Origin: Cerasicoccus frondis
Lineage (GTDB): Bacteria; Verrucomicrobiota; Verrucomicrobiia; Opitutales; Cerasicoccaceae
Length of the DNA stretch: 64,000 bases
Direction: 5' to 3'
Assembly: GCA_031296915.1 (NCBI GenBank)
Contig: JAVDPC010000028.1
Span: 1-64,000 of the forward strand
This document shows positions 1 to 8,847 of this stretch, piece after piece; position 1 is the first letter of the stretch, and the number at the start of each line of letters is the position of its first letter. The notes below the pieces were generated by a model. The model saw only the letters and a program-made list of their open reading frames with translations, searched no databases and was not told the origin of the DNA. The position numbers and the translations under genes were made by a program.

Positions 1-107
1 TTGGAAGTTCGCGGCGTTGGCATTTCAATCACGGGCTTCCAGCCCGCTCAATCAAAGCCGCCTTGCGCTGCATCCAACCTCTACCCCACCTGACTCGGCC
101 AATCTAG
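1..107. other. left edge, no supported gene
   Basis: No reading frame through these bases looks like a known protein end. All three forward frames hit a stop before or just after the next gene starts. Since the next two genes are the permeases of a metal ABC transporter, the missing ATPase and binding protein probably lie to the left, but nothing here proves it. Confidence 0.3.
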
Positions 108-1508
108 ATGAAAAGTGCTCTAGCCGAACTGAAAGGACTCCACGACACCGGTATTGACTGGCCGTCGCTGGACGTCGTTTGGCGCGTGCTCACGATGCAG
201 GATTACAATACGCGCATCGTCATCCTCAGCACGCTCATCCTCGGCTTGGCCTCCGGGCTAGTCGGTTGTTTTCTCCTGCTGCGCAAACGCTCGCTGATGG
301 GCGACGCGCTTTCGCACGCCTGCCTGCCAGGGATCGGCATCGCGTTTATCATCATGACTGCGCTCGGCATGGAGGGCAAAAGCCTGCCTGGCCTCCTCGC
401 AGGGGCCACGGTGACGGGGGTCCTGGGCGTCGTGCTCGTGCTGATTATCCGCAACACGTCGCGCATCAAGGACGACGCCGCGATGGGCATTATCTTGAGT
501 GTCTTTTTCGGCCTGGGAACGGTCGTGCTGACGATGATCCAAGACGTGCCCGGGGCCAGCGCCGCCGGTCTGGAATCTTTTATCTACGGCAAAACAGCGT
601 CCATGGGGCAACAGGATGCCTGGCTCCTCGGCGGCGTCGCGGCCATCGCGCTGCTCTGCTCCTTGCTCCTGCTCAAGGAGCTGACGCTGCTCTGCTTCGA
701 CGAAGGTTTTGGCCGCAGCCAAGGTTGGCCGATCAATGGGCTGGACGTCATTTTGCTGGCGCTGGTGACGCTGGTTACCGTTGTCGGGCTCCAGGCCGTA
801 GGCCTCATTTTGATCATCGCCTTCCTGATCACACCCGCCGCCGCCGCGCGCTTTTGGACCAATGACCTGCGCACCATGCTCATCCTGTCCGCCGTGATTG
901 GCGGCGTAAGCGGCTGGTGTGGCGCGACCTTCAGCGCCTTGCTGCCACGGCTGCCCGCTGGCGCCGTAATCGTCCTTGTCGCGGCGATGATCTTCCTCGT
1001 CAGCATGTTCTTTGGCAGCGCGCGGGGAGTCGTCCGTCGCTGGGTTTCCATGTTCCGCCTGAAGCGCAAAATCGGTCGGCAGCACCTGTTGCGCGCAGTT
1101 TACGAGATCCAGGAATCGCAGTGCCTGCAGGAGAGCAAAGAGCCGCTCAACGTTGCAATCCCCTTCGAGCAATTGCTCGCGCACCGAACCTGGTCCGCCA
1201 ACGACCTGCGCAAGCTCATGCGGCAAGCCCAGCACGAGGACCACCTTGACCAGTTTGACGGGCAAAACGTGCGCCTGTCAGAATCCGGATTTGGAGAAGC
1301 GACGCGCATTACCCGCAACCACCGACTGTGGGAAATTTTCCTGATTACCCATGCCGACATCGCCGCCAGTCATGTGGACCGCGACGCCGATTCCGTGGAG
1401 CACATTTTGAGTCCGGATATGGTTCGTGAGCTGGAGGAAAAGCTCGATCTGCTCGGCATTCCCGAGAGCCCGCACCACATTGCCCAACCGGAAGGAGGCC
1501 AGGCATGA
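108..1508 (+). CDS. metal ABC transporter permease fused to a DtxR-like domain
   Basis: Inner-membrane permease of the ABC-3 family (manganese, zinc or iron uptake). Residues about 35-305 hold the hydrophobic helices and the family stretch GDALSHACLPGIGIAF. At 466 aa it is much longer than a plain permease of about 280-300 aa. Residues about 310-466 are soluble and resemble the winged-helix and dimerisation part of DtxR/MntR repressors: an LSESGFGEA turn, RNHRLWEIFL and VEHILS, which keeps the Glu-His pair of the DtxR metal site. The tail may sense cytoplasmic metal and gate transport; that is inference. Its stop overlaps the next permease by 4 bp, so the two are translationally coupled. The metal specificity cannot be read from sequence. 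Confidence 0.88.
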   Translation: MKSALAELKGLHDTGIDWPSLDVVWRVLTMQDYNTRIVILSTLILGLASGLVGCFLLLRKRSLMGDALSHACLPGIGIAFIIMTALGMEGKSLPGLLAGATVTGVLGVVLVLIIRNTSRIKDDAAMGIILSVFFGLGTVVLTMIQDVPGASAAGLESFIYGKTASMGQQDAWLLGGVAAIALLCSLLLLKELTLLCFDEGFGRSQGWPINGLDVILLALVTLVTVVGLQAVGLILIIAFLITPAAAARFWTNDLRTMLILSAVIGGVSGWCGATFSALLPRLPAGAVIVLVAAMIFLVSMFFGSARGVVRRWVSMFRLKRKIGRQHLLRAVYEIQESQCLQESKEPLNVAIPFEQLLAHRTWSANDLRKLMRQAQHEDHLDQFDGQNVRLSESGFGEATRITRNHRLWEIFLITHADIAASHVDRDADSVEHILSPDMVRELEEKLDLLGIPESPHHIAQPEGGQA

Positions 1509-2452
1509 ACTGGTTCATCGACGACACGTGGATAGTCATCATTGGCGCGCTGACGGCGGTGGCCTGCGCCCTGCCCGGCTGTTTCCTTGTCCTCCGCAGC
1601 ATGAGCATGATGGGCGACGCGATCAGCCACGCCGTCCTGCCCGGACTGGCCATTGCCTTCCTGGTCACTGGGGCGCGGGCAAGCTTTACCATGTTCCTGG
1701 GCGCAGCCGTGGTAGGCGTACTGACGGCGGTGTTCACACAGTGGATCAGCAACCTGGGCAAGGTCGACCGCGGCGCCTCCATGGGCATCGTTTTCACCAC
1801 GCTTTTCGCCCTCGGCCTAATGCTCATTGTGCAGGCCGCCGACCGGGTGGACCTCGACGCCGGTTGCGTGCTTTACGGCAGCATTGAGCTTGCCCCGTGG
1901 GACGTCGCCAAGGAGTTCATGATCGGCGAAACGCTGGTCGAAGTCCCTCGCGCGGCGATAGTGCTGGGCATCGTGACGCTGATCAATCTGGCCGTGGCAG
2001 TCTGCTTTTTCAAGGAGCTGCGAATCAGCGCCTTCGACCCCGAGCTTGCGACCACACAGGGCATCAATGCGCAGTTCATGCACTACCTGCTGATGACGCA
2101 GGTCGCGGTGACGACGGTGGCGGCGTTTGAAGTGGTCGGCAGCATCATCGTGATCGCCATGCTGGTGACCCCGGCGGCGACCGCGCACCTGCTCACCGAC
2201 CGCTTATCCTGGATGCTCGTGATCAGCTCGATCATTGGCGTAATCGCTGCCGTGCTCGGGCACGTACTGGCCATCGTGATCCCTCCGCTGATTGGCTTCG
2301 AGAGCACCACGACGTCCGGCATGATGGCCGTGACGACCGGCATGCTATTCATCGCCGCCTGGCTCTTTGCACCGCGCTACGGCTGGATCACGCGCCTGCT
2401 CACCCGCAAGGAAGTTCAGTCCCCCTTCTCCGGCCCCCTCCCCTCCGACTAA
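1505..2452 (+). CDS. metal ABC transporter permease
   Basis: Second ABC-3 family permease (315 aa), probably pairing with the preceding subunit into a heterodimeric channel for Mn/Zn/Fe. It has the family stretch MMGDAISHAVLPGLAIAF near residue 35 and about eight hydrophobic helices. There is no C-terminal soluble domain, so only one of the two permeases carries the DtxR-like tail. The ATG lies inside the end of the upstream gene (4-bp overlap) and a GGAGG-like ribosome site sits at about 1494. The ATPase and the metal-binding lipoprotein are not in the window. Confidence 0.9.
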   Translation: MNWFIDDTWIVIIGALTAVACALPGCFLVLRSMSMMGDAISHAVLPGLAIAFLVTGARASFTMFLGAAVVGVLTAVFTQWISNLGKVDRGASMGIVFTTLFALGLMLIVQAADRVDLDAGCVLYGSIELAPWDVAKEFMIGETLVEVPRAAIVLGIVTLINLAVAVCFFKELRISAFDPELATTQGINAQFMHYLLMTQVAVTTVAAFEVVGSIIVIAMLVTPAATAHLLTDRLSWMLVISSIIGVIAAVLGHVLAIVIPPLIGFESTTTSGMMAVTTGMLFIAAWLFAPRYGWITRLLTRKEVQSPFSGPLPSD

Positions 2453-2477
2453 GCAGCGCACTGCTGCAATCGGCGCG

Positions 2478-3314
2478 CTACTCGAATGCAGCATTGGCTT
2501 CAGCCCAGATTATGACCGGGGCGTCGGGCTCAAAATCACTGCCAATCCGAAACGTCCGGTATTCGTAATCTTCGCCTGAGACGCCGTCGTAATCACTCAA
2601 CGGCGGCATGCCAATGCTTAGCGGCACGCTGATCTCCCCCAAAATCGACGTCAAATCGCCCGACGTGCCGCGCCCGCCATGACCAATCAAACTGAAGTTA
2701 AAGTTCACATCCCCAAGACCATTGAAAATGTTGTTGTTAGCCAATGCCTGAGCGTCAATGTGGCCGCTCTGATTAAAGCGACCGGCATTGCTTGAGTCAT
2801 TAATCGACAAGTCAGCCAAGTTAACTTCATCGCCAAAGAGGCCCGTCGTCCCCATCCGCGAACCCACGGCAACTGCTGCTGATTGAGCGCCGCCAATCCT
2901 GATGCCCGCAGTTTCGAAATTGCCAAATAATCCCGGGGCAGCCAAGTCCTCTGCCAAGTAGGTCGGCAGGCCAAAGGCCGTGAGGGTGTCCCAACCCGCC
3001 ACGATGCCGCGGTCGCCACTGAGCGCATTTTCTTTCCGGATTTTACCCTGAATGGCGAAATCCACCTCCGTCGGCACGTAGAGATGGTGCGGCGAATCGT
3101 AAAAAAGTTTAGTGTCTACGGTGATGGAATCTCCACTGGCGGAGCCGCCGTAATCTGCGTTGATTGGCGGGGTGTCGATGACCACATCGTCAGCGGCAAG
3201 ATCCGCAGTCATGTTGGCGGCGGCAGAGGGATCGATGGTGTCGCGCGCGCCGATAACGGCAGGAGATGCGAGCACAAACCAGCAAGCCCCACATAAGGAG
3301 AGGTGACTGTTCAT
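2478..3314 (-). CDS. secreted protein of unknown function
   Basis: I do not recognise this 278-aa protein. Residues 1-22 form a plausible signal peptide ending near VIGA. The rest is rich in Asp, Gly, Asn and Ser with alternating short hydrophobic runs, as in beta-rich extracellular or outer-membrane-associated proteins. There is no C-terminal PEP-CTERM anchor and no lipobox. It converges on the metal permease operon, leaving only 25 bp between the two stops. The start is supported by the signal peptide. Coding is fairly sure from the long open frame; the function is open. Confidence 0.65.
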   Translation of the reverse strand: MNSHLSLCGACWFVLASPAVIGARDTIDPSAAANMTADLAADDVVIDTPPINADYGGSASGDSITVDTKLFYDSPHHLYVPTEVDFAIQGKIRKENALSGDRGIVAGWDTLTAFGLPTYLAEDLAAPGLFGNFETAGIRIGGAQSAAVAVGSRMGTTGLFGDEVNLADLSINDSSNAGRFNQSGHIDAQALANNNIFNGLGDVNFNFSLIGHGGRGTSGDLTSILGEISVPLSIGMPPLSDYDGVSGEDYEYRTFRIGSDFEPDAPVIIWAEANAAFE

Positions 3315-3517
3315 GAATGATAACTAGTGTTGTAGGAATTGGCGTACGCCAACCAGCCCCACGCATGGCGGCGCATGGGATTAGAGATGGCGACTTTGAG
3401 CGATAGACCTGATCGGCCCTGAGTCAACTTCAAGTTTGGCCGCTCCACTGCTCTCTGGGTGAATAAACCGATTAAGACATTGTTGCGTTGGTCGTCGTTT
3501 TTCCTCTCAGTAGCCGC

Positions 3518-4129
3518 ATGCGCATCGGTCTCTTTGGCGGCAGTTTTGATCCCATCCACCATGGGCACCTGCTGCATGCCCAAGACGCCATGGAGCAAGC
3601 AGACCTAGACTTGCTGGCGTTTATTCCCGCAGCTCAAGCGCCACTCAAGTCCTCCGGCGCGCCAGGCGCCAACGCCGAAGATCGCGTAAAAATGATCGAG
3701 CTCGCAATCGACAGCCAACCCGGCTTTTCGGTTTTACGTGACGAAATCGACCGTTGCGGCGTCAGCTACACCGTCGACACCGTGCGGCGGCTAAAGGAGC
3801 GTTGGCCCAACGATGAGCTGTTTTGGATACTCGGCGCTGACCAAGTGGCGCAGCTCGACCAGTGGCGCGAGATAGACGAACTGCTCAAACTAGCAAAATT
3901 TCTCTGCCTGAAACGCCCTGGTTACCAACCAGAGGCGCCCAGCAGCATTCCCGACTCAGCGCTAAAATGGATTAGCGCCCGGCAGTTGGAGCTCAGCTCC
4001 AGTGAAATTCGTGAACGGGCCGCCCACGAACGCCCCCTCCGCTTTTTCTTGCCGCGGGGAGTCGTGGATTATATTAACAAGAATCAACTCTATCGAGATT
4101 TCAGACAAATATTATATGCCGACCACTGA
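3518..4129 (+). CDS. nadD: nicotinate-nucleotide adenylyltransferase
   Basis: Cytoplasmic enzyme that joins nicotinate mononucleotide and ATP to deamido-NAD in NAD synthesis. The protein (203 aa, usual size) opens with the nucleotidyltransferase motif GGSFDPIHHGHL (the HxGH type) and ends with LELSSSEIRERAA, the ISSTxIR-like ATP-binding loop. The frame is open upstream to a TTG at 3488, but the ATG at 3518 puts the conserved MRIGLFGGSFDP at the N-terminus, so I use it. The gene overlaps rsfS by 14 bp, a common bacterial pairing. Confidence 0.95.
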   Translation: MRIGLFGGSFDPIHHGHLLHAQDAMEQADLDLLAFIPAAQAPLKSSGAPGANAEDRVKMIELAIDSQPGFSVLRDEIDRCGVSYTVDTVRRLKERWPNDELFWILGADQVAQLDQWREIDELLKLAKFLCLKRPGYQPEAPSSIPDSALKWISARQLELSSSEIRERAAHERPLRFFLPRGVVDYINKNQLYRDFRQILYADH

Positions 4130-4502
4130 TACGACGACGCAAAAGCCAAGACCAAGCGCCCTGCTCGCGCTCTGCTGTGATGCCTTGGATGACAAGAAAG
4201 CCATCGACATGAAGATCCTCGATGTGCGCGGCATCTCCACGGTCACCGACTACCTGGTGCTTGCCACTGGCAACTCGCAACCCCACCTCAAGGCGCTGCG
4301 CAGCACCGTCGAGCGCGCGCTCAAGGACGCCAAAGCCCACATCGTGGGCGCCGAAACCGGTGACGACAGCGGCTGGCAGGTCGTGGACGCTTTCGACTTC
4401 ATGGTGCATCTGTTCACGCCCGAAATGCGCGACAACTACCGCCTGGAGCAGCTTTGGAAGGACGCTAAGACCGTCGAGCTTGCCGAGCTGAAATCCGAGT
4501 AA
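4116..4502 (+). CDS. rsfS: ribosomal silencing factor RsfS
   Basis: RsfS (Iojap/YbeB family) binds ribosomal protein uL14 on the large subunit and blocks subunit joining when nutrients are short. The 128-aa product has the family core: DKKAIDMKILDVRGIS, VTDYLVLATGNSQPHLKAL and the closing DNYRLEQLWKDA. The frame is open further upstream, but the ATG at 4116 fits the family length. It overlaps the end of nadD by 14 bp and is probably expressed with it. Confidence 0.94.
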   Translation: MPTTDTTTQKPRPSALLALCCDALDDKKAIDMKILDVRGISTVTDYLVLATGNSQPHLKALRSTVERALKDAKAHIVGAETGDDSGWQVVDAFDFMVHLFTPEMRDNYRLEQLWKDAKTVELAELKSE

Positions 4503-4557
4503 CGGCAAACGTTGCCCATACCTGATTTTTTCTCAGCTAAAATCGACACTTTTGCCC

Positions 4558-4589
4558 TTGACGATTATTCCATGGGCGTCATTTTTATG
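4558..4589 (+). promoter_or_regulatory. possible tRNA-Ala promoter
   Basis: TTGACG at 4558-4563 matches the -35 consensus at five of six positions. An AT-rich TTTTTA/TTTATG stretch at 4582-4589 could act as -10, with a spacer of 18-20 bp. It lies just before the mature tRNA 5' end at 4602. The weak -10 keeps confidence low. Confidence 0.35.
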
Positions 4590-4601
4590 CGCTTTGCTTA
4601 A

Positions 4602-4677
4602 GGGGCCGTAGCTCAGTTGGAAGAGCGCTTGCATGGCATGCAAGAGGTCGTCGGTTCGATCCCGATCGGCTCCACCA
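4602..4677 (+). tRNA. tRNA-Ala (GGC anticodon)
   Basis: A 76-nt cloverleaf that folds by eye. The 7-bp acceptor stem contains the G3:U70 wobble pair, the identity signal for alanyl-tRNA synthetase. The anticodon stem CTTGC/GCAAG carries the loop ATGGCAT, giving anticodon GGC. The T-arm has a TTCGATC loop, and CCA is encoded at 4675-4677. It follows nadD-rsfS on the same strand but probably has its own promoter. Confidence 0.97.
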
Positions 4678-4682
4678 AAAGC

Positions 4683-4707
4683 TTACTCAATTTCAGTTGT
4701 TGAGTAA
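4683..4707 (+). terminator. hairpin after tRNA-Ala
   Basis: An 8-bp perfect inverted repeat, TTACTCAA at 4683-4690 and TTGAGTAA at 4700-4707, with a 9-nt loop, begins six bases after the tRNA. There is no clear T-tract behind it on either strand, so it may be a 3' processing or weak termination signal. Confidence 0.4.
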
Positions 4708-4750
4708 ATGTAGCCATCCCCTTGATCAATTCAGTATTCATTGCTCTCGG

Positions 4751-6082
4751 TCAATCGATCGGCTCGTAGGGGCCATCAGAAGGCGAAATTGAGGTAATTG
4801 AATTAACCAATGCGCATTCGGGCCTAGGGACGAAGCCCTGCAACAAGGGGTCCGATGTCGCGAGCATCCAATCCTCAAGCTTACGAGAAAGCCCCTGCAA
4901 AACGGATTCGTATTCTGGATGCGCAGCGCGATTAGTCGATTCCTGAGGGTCTTCTAATAAATCGTAGAGTTCCACTTCGGGCAAGGCCTCCTGCCCCCAA
5001 CCCGCATCCATCAGGACGCTTTTGGAGGGTGAGTCGTCACAATTAGCCAAAACCCGTCGGCACACATCGAAGCGCCGGATCAGTTTAAATCGCTGAGTCC
5101 TAATACAACGCATCGGCTCATAAGCAGCGTGAAAAGTGACTTCCGAAAACAGCTCGTCCCGGATCGCATGCCGACTTCGTTCAAACAAAGGACGCATACT
5201 GACACCCTGCAGATGCGGCGGCGGCGCTAAGCCCAGCAAGTCGCAAATAGTCGGATAGACATCCAGATGTGAAACCAGCGCATCAGACACTGTGCCCGAG
5301 GCAGGATTGTCAGGGTAGGACAACATCAGCGTCACCCCGATGCCATCATCCTTCAAATTACATTTCATATTTGGGAATGCGATGCCATGGTCGGTAGTGA
5401 CTATAATTAGACTATTCTGAAAATGCCCTGTTTCTTGTATAGTTTGAAGCACCAGCCCAATACATTCGTCAGCCAAAGAAAGTGAATGCTGATAATCAGC
5501 AAAGTCCTTGCGCACTTCTGTAGTATCGGGAAGACATTGAGGCAACTCGATTGCATCAAGTGAGACTGAAGCAGTGTCTGCGGTTTCGAATTTGCGGTGA
5601 GGGTAGAACAAGCCAAAGGATAGAAAGAACGGTTGCTCGTGCTCGCGCTTCAAGAAATCGCAAGCTGCAGCCGCCCAATGCCTGTCAGAGTCCGCATTAC
5701 CTTTTTCTGAAAAATCACGGACGACATACTCATAGGGCATCTGTTCCCAGGCAGAATTAAATTCATGCTGTATACCACATAACGCAGTCACAAACCCGAG
5801 TTCCTTTAAGTAAGCTGCCAAATGATACTGAGGGTTGCGCAACTTAAAGCCCCGGTGAGCCAAACCAAGCATACCAGATTCATGCGGCGTAGCACCCGTC
5901 AAAAGGCCAGCTCGACTAGGAGAACAAGTCGGCCCGCAACAATAAGCTTGGCGAAACAAGGTGGCATGCTTCGAAAATTGGTCTAAATTCGGTGTCGATA
6001 GTTTATGCCCATAGCAGCCGATGTAACGGCCCATATCATGGGTGTGAATATAGATAACATTTTTTATTTTTCGTGATGCCAT
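4751..6082 (-). CDS. sulfatase, type I (formylglycine-dependent)
   Basis: Hydrolyses sulfate esters, here probably on a polysaccharide. The 443-aa protein has the signature C-S-P-S-R at residues 53-57; Cys53 would be converted to formylglycine. The metal-site Asp near the N-terminus (HTHDMGRYIGCYG) and TTDHGIAFP later in the chain are present. The overall look is of the heparan N-sulfatase-like branch, but the substrate is not readable. No clear signal peptide is seen from this start (MASRKIKNVIYIH), unlike many sulfatases, so it may be cytoplasmic or the true start may differ. It is the last gene of the minus-strand carbohydrate cluster, 20 bp after a pseudopilin gene. Confidence 0.92.
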   Translation of the reverse strand: MASRKIKNVIYIHTHDMGRYIGCYGHKLSTPNLDQFSKHATLFRQAYCCGPTCSPSRAGLLTGATPHESGMLGLAHRGFKLRNPQYHLAAYLKELGFVTALCGIQHEFNSAWEQMPYEYVVRDFSEKGNADSDRHWAAAACDFLKREHEQPFFLSFGLFYPHRKFETADTASVSLDAIELPQCLPDTTEVRKDFADYQHSLSLADECIGLVLQTIQETGHFQNSLIIVTTDHGIAFPNMKCNLKDDGIGVTLMLSYPDNPASGTVSDALVSHLDVYPTICDLLGLAPPPHLQGVSMRPLFERSRHAIRDELFSEVTFHAAYEPMRCIRTQRFKLIRRFDVCRRVLANCDDSPSKSVLMDAGWGQEALPEVELYDLLEDPQESTNRAAHPEYESVLQGLSRKLEDWMLATSDPLLQGFVPRPECALVNSITSISPSDGPYEPID

Positions 6083-6102
6083 ATAGTATCCAATACCACC
6101 GA

Positions 6103-6756
6103 TTAGGGCTCAACAGGCTTCACTCCATCCTGCTCTTTGAAATTACCCCACCGGGGATCGTTTAATTCCATATCATCAATCTCAAGACGTTCGACATGCC
6201 CGTCAACAAAAGCAAAATTACGAACGCCTTCTGGATGCATCACAAATGCGGAAGTCATGGTATCTCGCCCTCCAACAGCACCTCCATTAACCAAATAATC
6301 CTGCTTAGACCAATGCCATTCGATAAGCATGAAAGTAGTAGTTGGAGAAAGAAACCCCAACTTACTCGCAGCTAGATTCCGGTCATTCGCAGGGATCATG
6401 GAAGGAGATGGATAGACATAGCTCCTGGGGCGTTCCGCTGTAGCTGCGTACTCATCAGCGGGACAGGCCAGAACCTCAGGATCATCGATATAACCTGTGT
6501 TGACAAGAACCCGTGACCACACCCCATAACCAGGAGTAGAATGCGCTGGAAACTGATAATTGTGATCATTCGAATAAAGCGTCATACTGAGGGCAACCTG
6601 CCTCATATTTGCAGCACAGGACACCAGCGTCGCACTGTTGCGGACATTTCCAATAACGGCGATCAAGATTCCGGATAATAATACGACGATCGAAATGGCC
6701 GCCAATAACTCGATCAGCGAAAACCCTTTCCGTATAATAATTGATCGCCTCATCAC
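6103..6756 (-). CDS. pseudopilin-like protein (DUF1559-like)
   Basis: A type II secretion-style prepilin. The N-terminus has the cleavage/methylation signal KGFSLIELLAAISIVVLL, which prepilin peptidase would cut after the Gly, followed by the single hydrophobic helix. The 217-aa length and the late AFVDGHVERLE stretch match the large pseudopilin family (DUF1559/H-X9-DG) found in many copies in planctomycetes and verrucomicrobia. It sits between a small secreted protein and a sulfatase, not in the pilus locus at 32-45 kb, so it may help surface or secretion steps of sugar use. Confidence 0.85.
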   Translation of the reverse strand: MMRRSIIIRKGFSLIELLAAISIVVLLSGILIAVIGNVRNSATLVSCAANMRQVALSMTLYSNDHNYQFPAHSTPGYGVWSRVLVNTGYIDDPEVLACPADEYAATAERPRSYVYPSPSMIPANDRNLAASKLGFLSPTTTFMLIEWHWSKQDYLVNGGAVGGRDTMTSAFVMHPEGVRNFAFVDGHVERLEIDDMELNDPRWGNFKEQDGVKPVEP

Positions 6757-6766
6757 TCAGTTCCCT

Positions 6767-7309
6767 TCAGTCATTAATGATGATCTCAGAAATAGAAATG
6801 GCTCCAGTGCTGGCATACTCTTCAGATGGCGCATTCAAACAAATACGAATCGTTTTGATAGGGTAATGCACTTTCCCATCTTTAGCCCCACCCCAAGATT
6901 TGGACTTATCAATGCTACTCAAATCCACACGAAAGGGCTGTGGCACATTGGGCGTGACATAGGGCATTGCGCACTGAAAAGTTTGACCACTACTATCGAT
7001 AAAACGCACAGCCAGACGCAGCGGTCGGTCCGCTTCTGCCTTAAACCGAAGCTCCTTGTCATCGGGTGAAAGATCGACACGAGAATCAACGGAAACGTAT
7101 TTTCCGCCTTCCGAAAAATCATAGCTCAACGCCAATCCCCTTTGAGATGAATCAACACTTCCCTCAGCGCCAGGAAACTCAGGCCCTGCATTGAATTTCC
7201 ATGTGTAATGCGGCGATAGAAGATCCTCAGCTTTCAATGGCGCCCCCAAAGAGACGCAAATTGCGACACACAGACCAAGCCACTTCAAACGAATTAAGTT
7301 CTTAAGCAT
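6767..7309 (-). CDS. secreted protein, possible carbohydrate-binding
   Basis: A 180-aa protein with a signal peptide (residues 1-27, ending PLKAE). The mature part reads as a beta-sandwich: alternating strands, LRLAVRFIDSSGQTFQ and a closing AISISEIIIND. This resembles the accessory carbohydrate-binding domains often found beside glycoside hydrolases, but I cannot name a family. It starts one base after the stop region of the glycoside hydrolase gene upstream, so the two are surely co-transcribed. Confidence 0.7.
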   Translation of the reverse strand: MLKNLIRLKWLGLCVAICVSLGAPLKAEDLLSPHYTWKFNAGPEFPGAEGSVDSSQRGLALSYDFSEGGKYVSVDSRVDLSPDDKELRFKAEADRPLRLAVRFIDSSGQTFQCAMPYVTPNVPQPFRVDLSSIDKSKSWGGAKDGKVHYPIKTIRICLNAPSEEYASTGAISISEIIIND

Positions 7310-7310
7310 A

Positions 7311-8801
7311 TCAAATTCCTTCTATATTTTTTAAGGTTAAAAGCAACGGGTAGTCGGGGATCGCCATCTGCTCTAAAACATATGCGTCCGTAGATGTTTT
7401 CTTGCCCTTTAATGTATAGATCTCACCAGTCCATAGATCGTTTACTTCGATTTCTTGCATTGGCTGATCATAAATAATTTCTACGTCAGCTCTGCGAAAA
7501 CATTGATCTCCGCCAACACGTTCAGCAGACCAAATAGCAAGAACGGATTCACCATCACCATTGATAAACTGATAGACGGGAATGGAACCCGGGGCCGCTA
7601 TCCGTGTGCCATCCCAAACGATAGGCCAAGAATCGATACGATTTCCCAACGGATACACGTTTACTTCCGCACTGTTTTTAGTTGTATACTCAGCCATTGC
7701 CTGAGCAGTTCTTTTAACAGCGCCAAAGGCTGGCTTTTCCGATAAGTCGTAGCGAATGAGCCCGAAGTGGTGTTGTGCGTTATCAGGATTTACTCCGTCA
7801 TCCTTGAAAGCATATTGAATGAAAACTTCAACATTTAGCCCCAAGGCCTCAACAATCTTTCGCTGAAGGTATTTTCCCTGAGCTTCCTCCGTAAATCCTG
7901 CATGAATGGTTTTACGATCCAACCCTGAATATGTCGTGAAGCCAGTCTCCGTAATCCAAATTTCCTCAGGCCCTCCGTTGCTCTCGATACTTTTACGATA
8001 GAGATCAACTACCGAGCGAAAAGTCCCTTGCTCATCGGCAACAGCAATGCCATCACGCCGCAATATTCCTTCGCCCGCCGCATAGAGCACCTGCTCCGGA
8101 ATAACGCGCCGGCTGTAAGGGTGATCCGCCAGACCATCCACTTTATCACTGATCCCCAGCATCAGCATTCGATGATTAGCTGGCGCCTCTGCGCCCAAAC
8201 CAACGATTTTCAATTTGGGTGCAACATTCTCAACTTCCTCAGCTGCTTGATTTAATAATTCCACATAAGCCTTAATCCAACCCGTCGTGGCGCTCTCGGG
8301 GTCATTTCCATTCCAAGTCCCACCGAAGGTCTTGCCCATCCCTTTGAAGTTAAACGGCTCATTCATTACTTCCAACGCCTCGATCTTTCCGCTCAATTCC
8401 ACAGCAAGCCAAGCAGCCGCTTTGGCATATGCTTCAGGATCATAAGGATTTTCGTAGATGCGATTTCCTCGCGTATTGAAGAGTAACAACACTTTTAGAC
8501 CGTGTGCATTGGCCGCCTCAATCCATTCAATATCTTTCTCGGGGATCTGATATACCCCCTGCTCTTTCTCAAACTCTTCCCACTTAATTTCGTCGCGTAT
8601 CCAGGAAAGCCCAGAATCCGCCATCAGAGGCATAACAGTTTCAACTACCCAACCTTTAGATGCCTGATGAAAATGGGCACAGGAGCCAAGCCGAGGATGG
8701 CGAATAACTGGCTCCACCGGCTCATTGGCGCAAACCACGCCAATAGACAGCCACACCAGAAGTGCCATAAAAGAAGACAAAAATGCTTTGCGACGAGACA
8801 T
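7311..8801 (-). CDS. secreted glycoside hydrolase, clan GH-A (GH39/GH5-like)
   Basis: A 496-aa enzyme with a signal peptide (residues 1-25) and a TIM-barrel of the retaining clan A. The acid/base Glu148 lies in EVMNEPFN and the likely nucleophile Glu285 in IWITETGFTTY, the two classic strand 4 and strand 7 positions. Residues about 375-496 form a beta-rich C-terminal domain. The family resembles beta-xylosidase (GH39) or related barrels; the substrate is unknown. It lies in an apparent operon with a PEP-CTERM protein upstream and a small secreted protein, a pseudopilin and a sulfatase downstream, suggesting attack on a sulfated polysaccharide. Confidence 0.85.
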   Translation of the reverse strand: MSRRKAFLSSFMALLVWLSIGVVCANEPVEPVIRHPRLGSCAHFHQASKGWVVETVMPLMADSGLSWIRDEIKWEEFEKEQGVYQIPEKDIEWIEAANAHGLKVLLLFNTRGNRIYENPYDPEAYAKAAAWLAVELSGKIEALEVMNEPFNFKGMGKTFGGTWNGNDPESATTGWIKAYVELLNQAAEEVENVAPKLKIVGLGAEAPANHRMLMLGISDKVDGLADHPYSRRVIPEQVLYAAGEGILRRDGIAVADEQGTFRSVVDLYRKSIESNGGPEEIWITETGFTTYSGLDRKTIHAGFTEEAQGKYLQRKIVEALGLNVEVFIQYAFKDDGVNPDNAQHHFGLIRYDLSEKPAFGAVKRTAQAMAEYTTKNSAEVNVYPLGNRIDSWPIVWDGTRIAAPGSIPVYQFINGDGESVLAIWSAERVGGDQCFRRADVEIIYDQPMQEIEVNDLWTGEIYTLKGKKTSTDAYVLEQMAIPDYPLLLTLKNIEGI

Positions 8802-8847
8802 AAATACGTTTCGCTAAGAGAGGAAGTGATGAAATGGGCCGTAAAAG

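Noticed and set aside
258..1265. 335-aa minus-strand open frame opposite the first permease
   Set aside because: Low-complexity His/Asp/Gln composition with no motif, a shadow of the membrane protein gene.
3488..3517. TTG start for nadD
   Set aside because: It would add ten residues before the conserved MRIGLFGGSFDP start.
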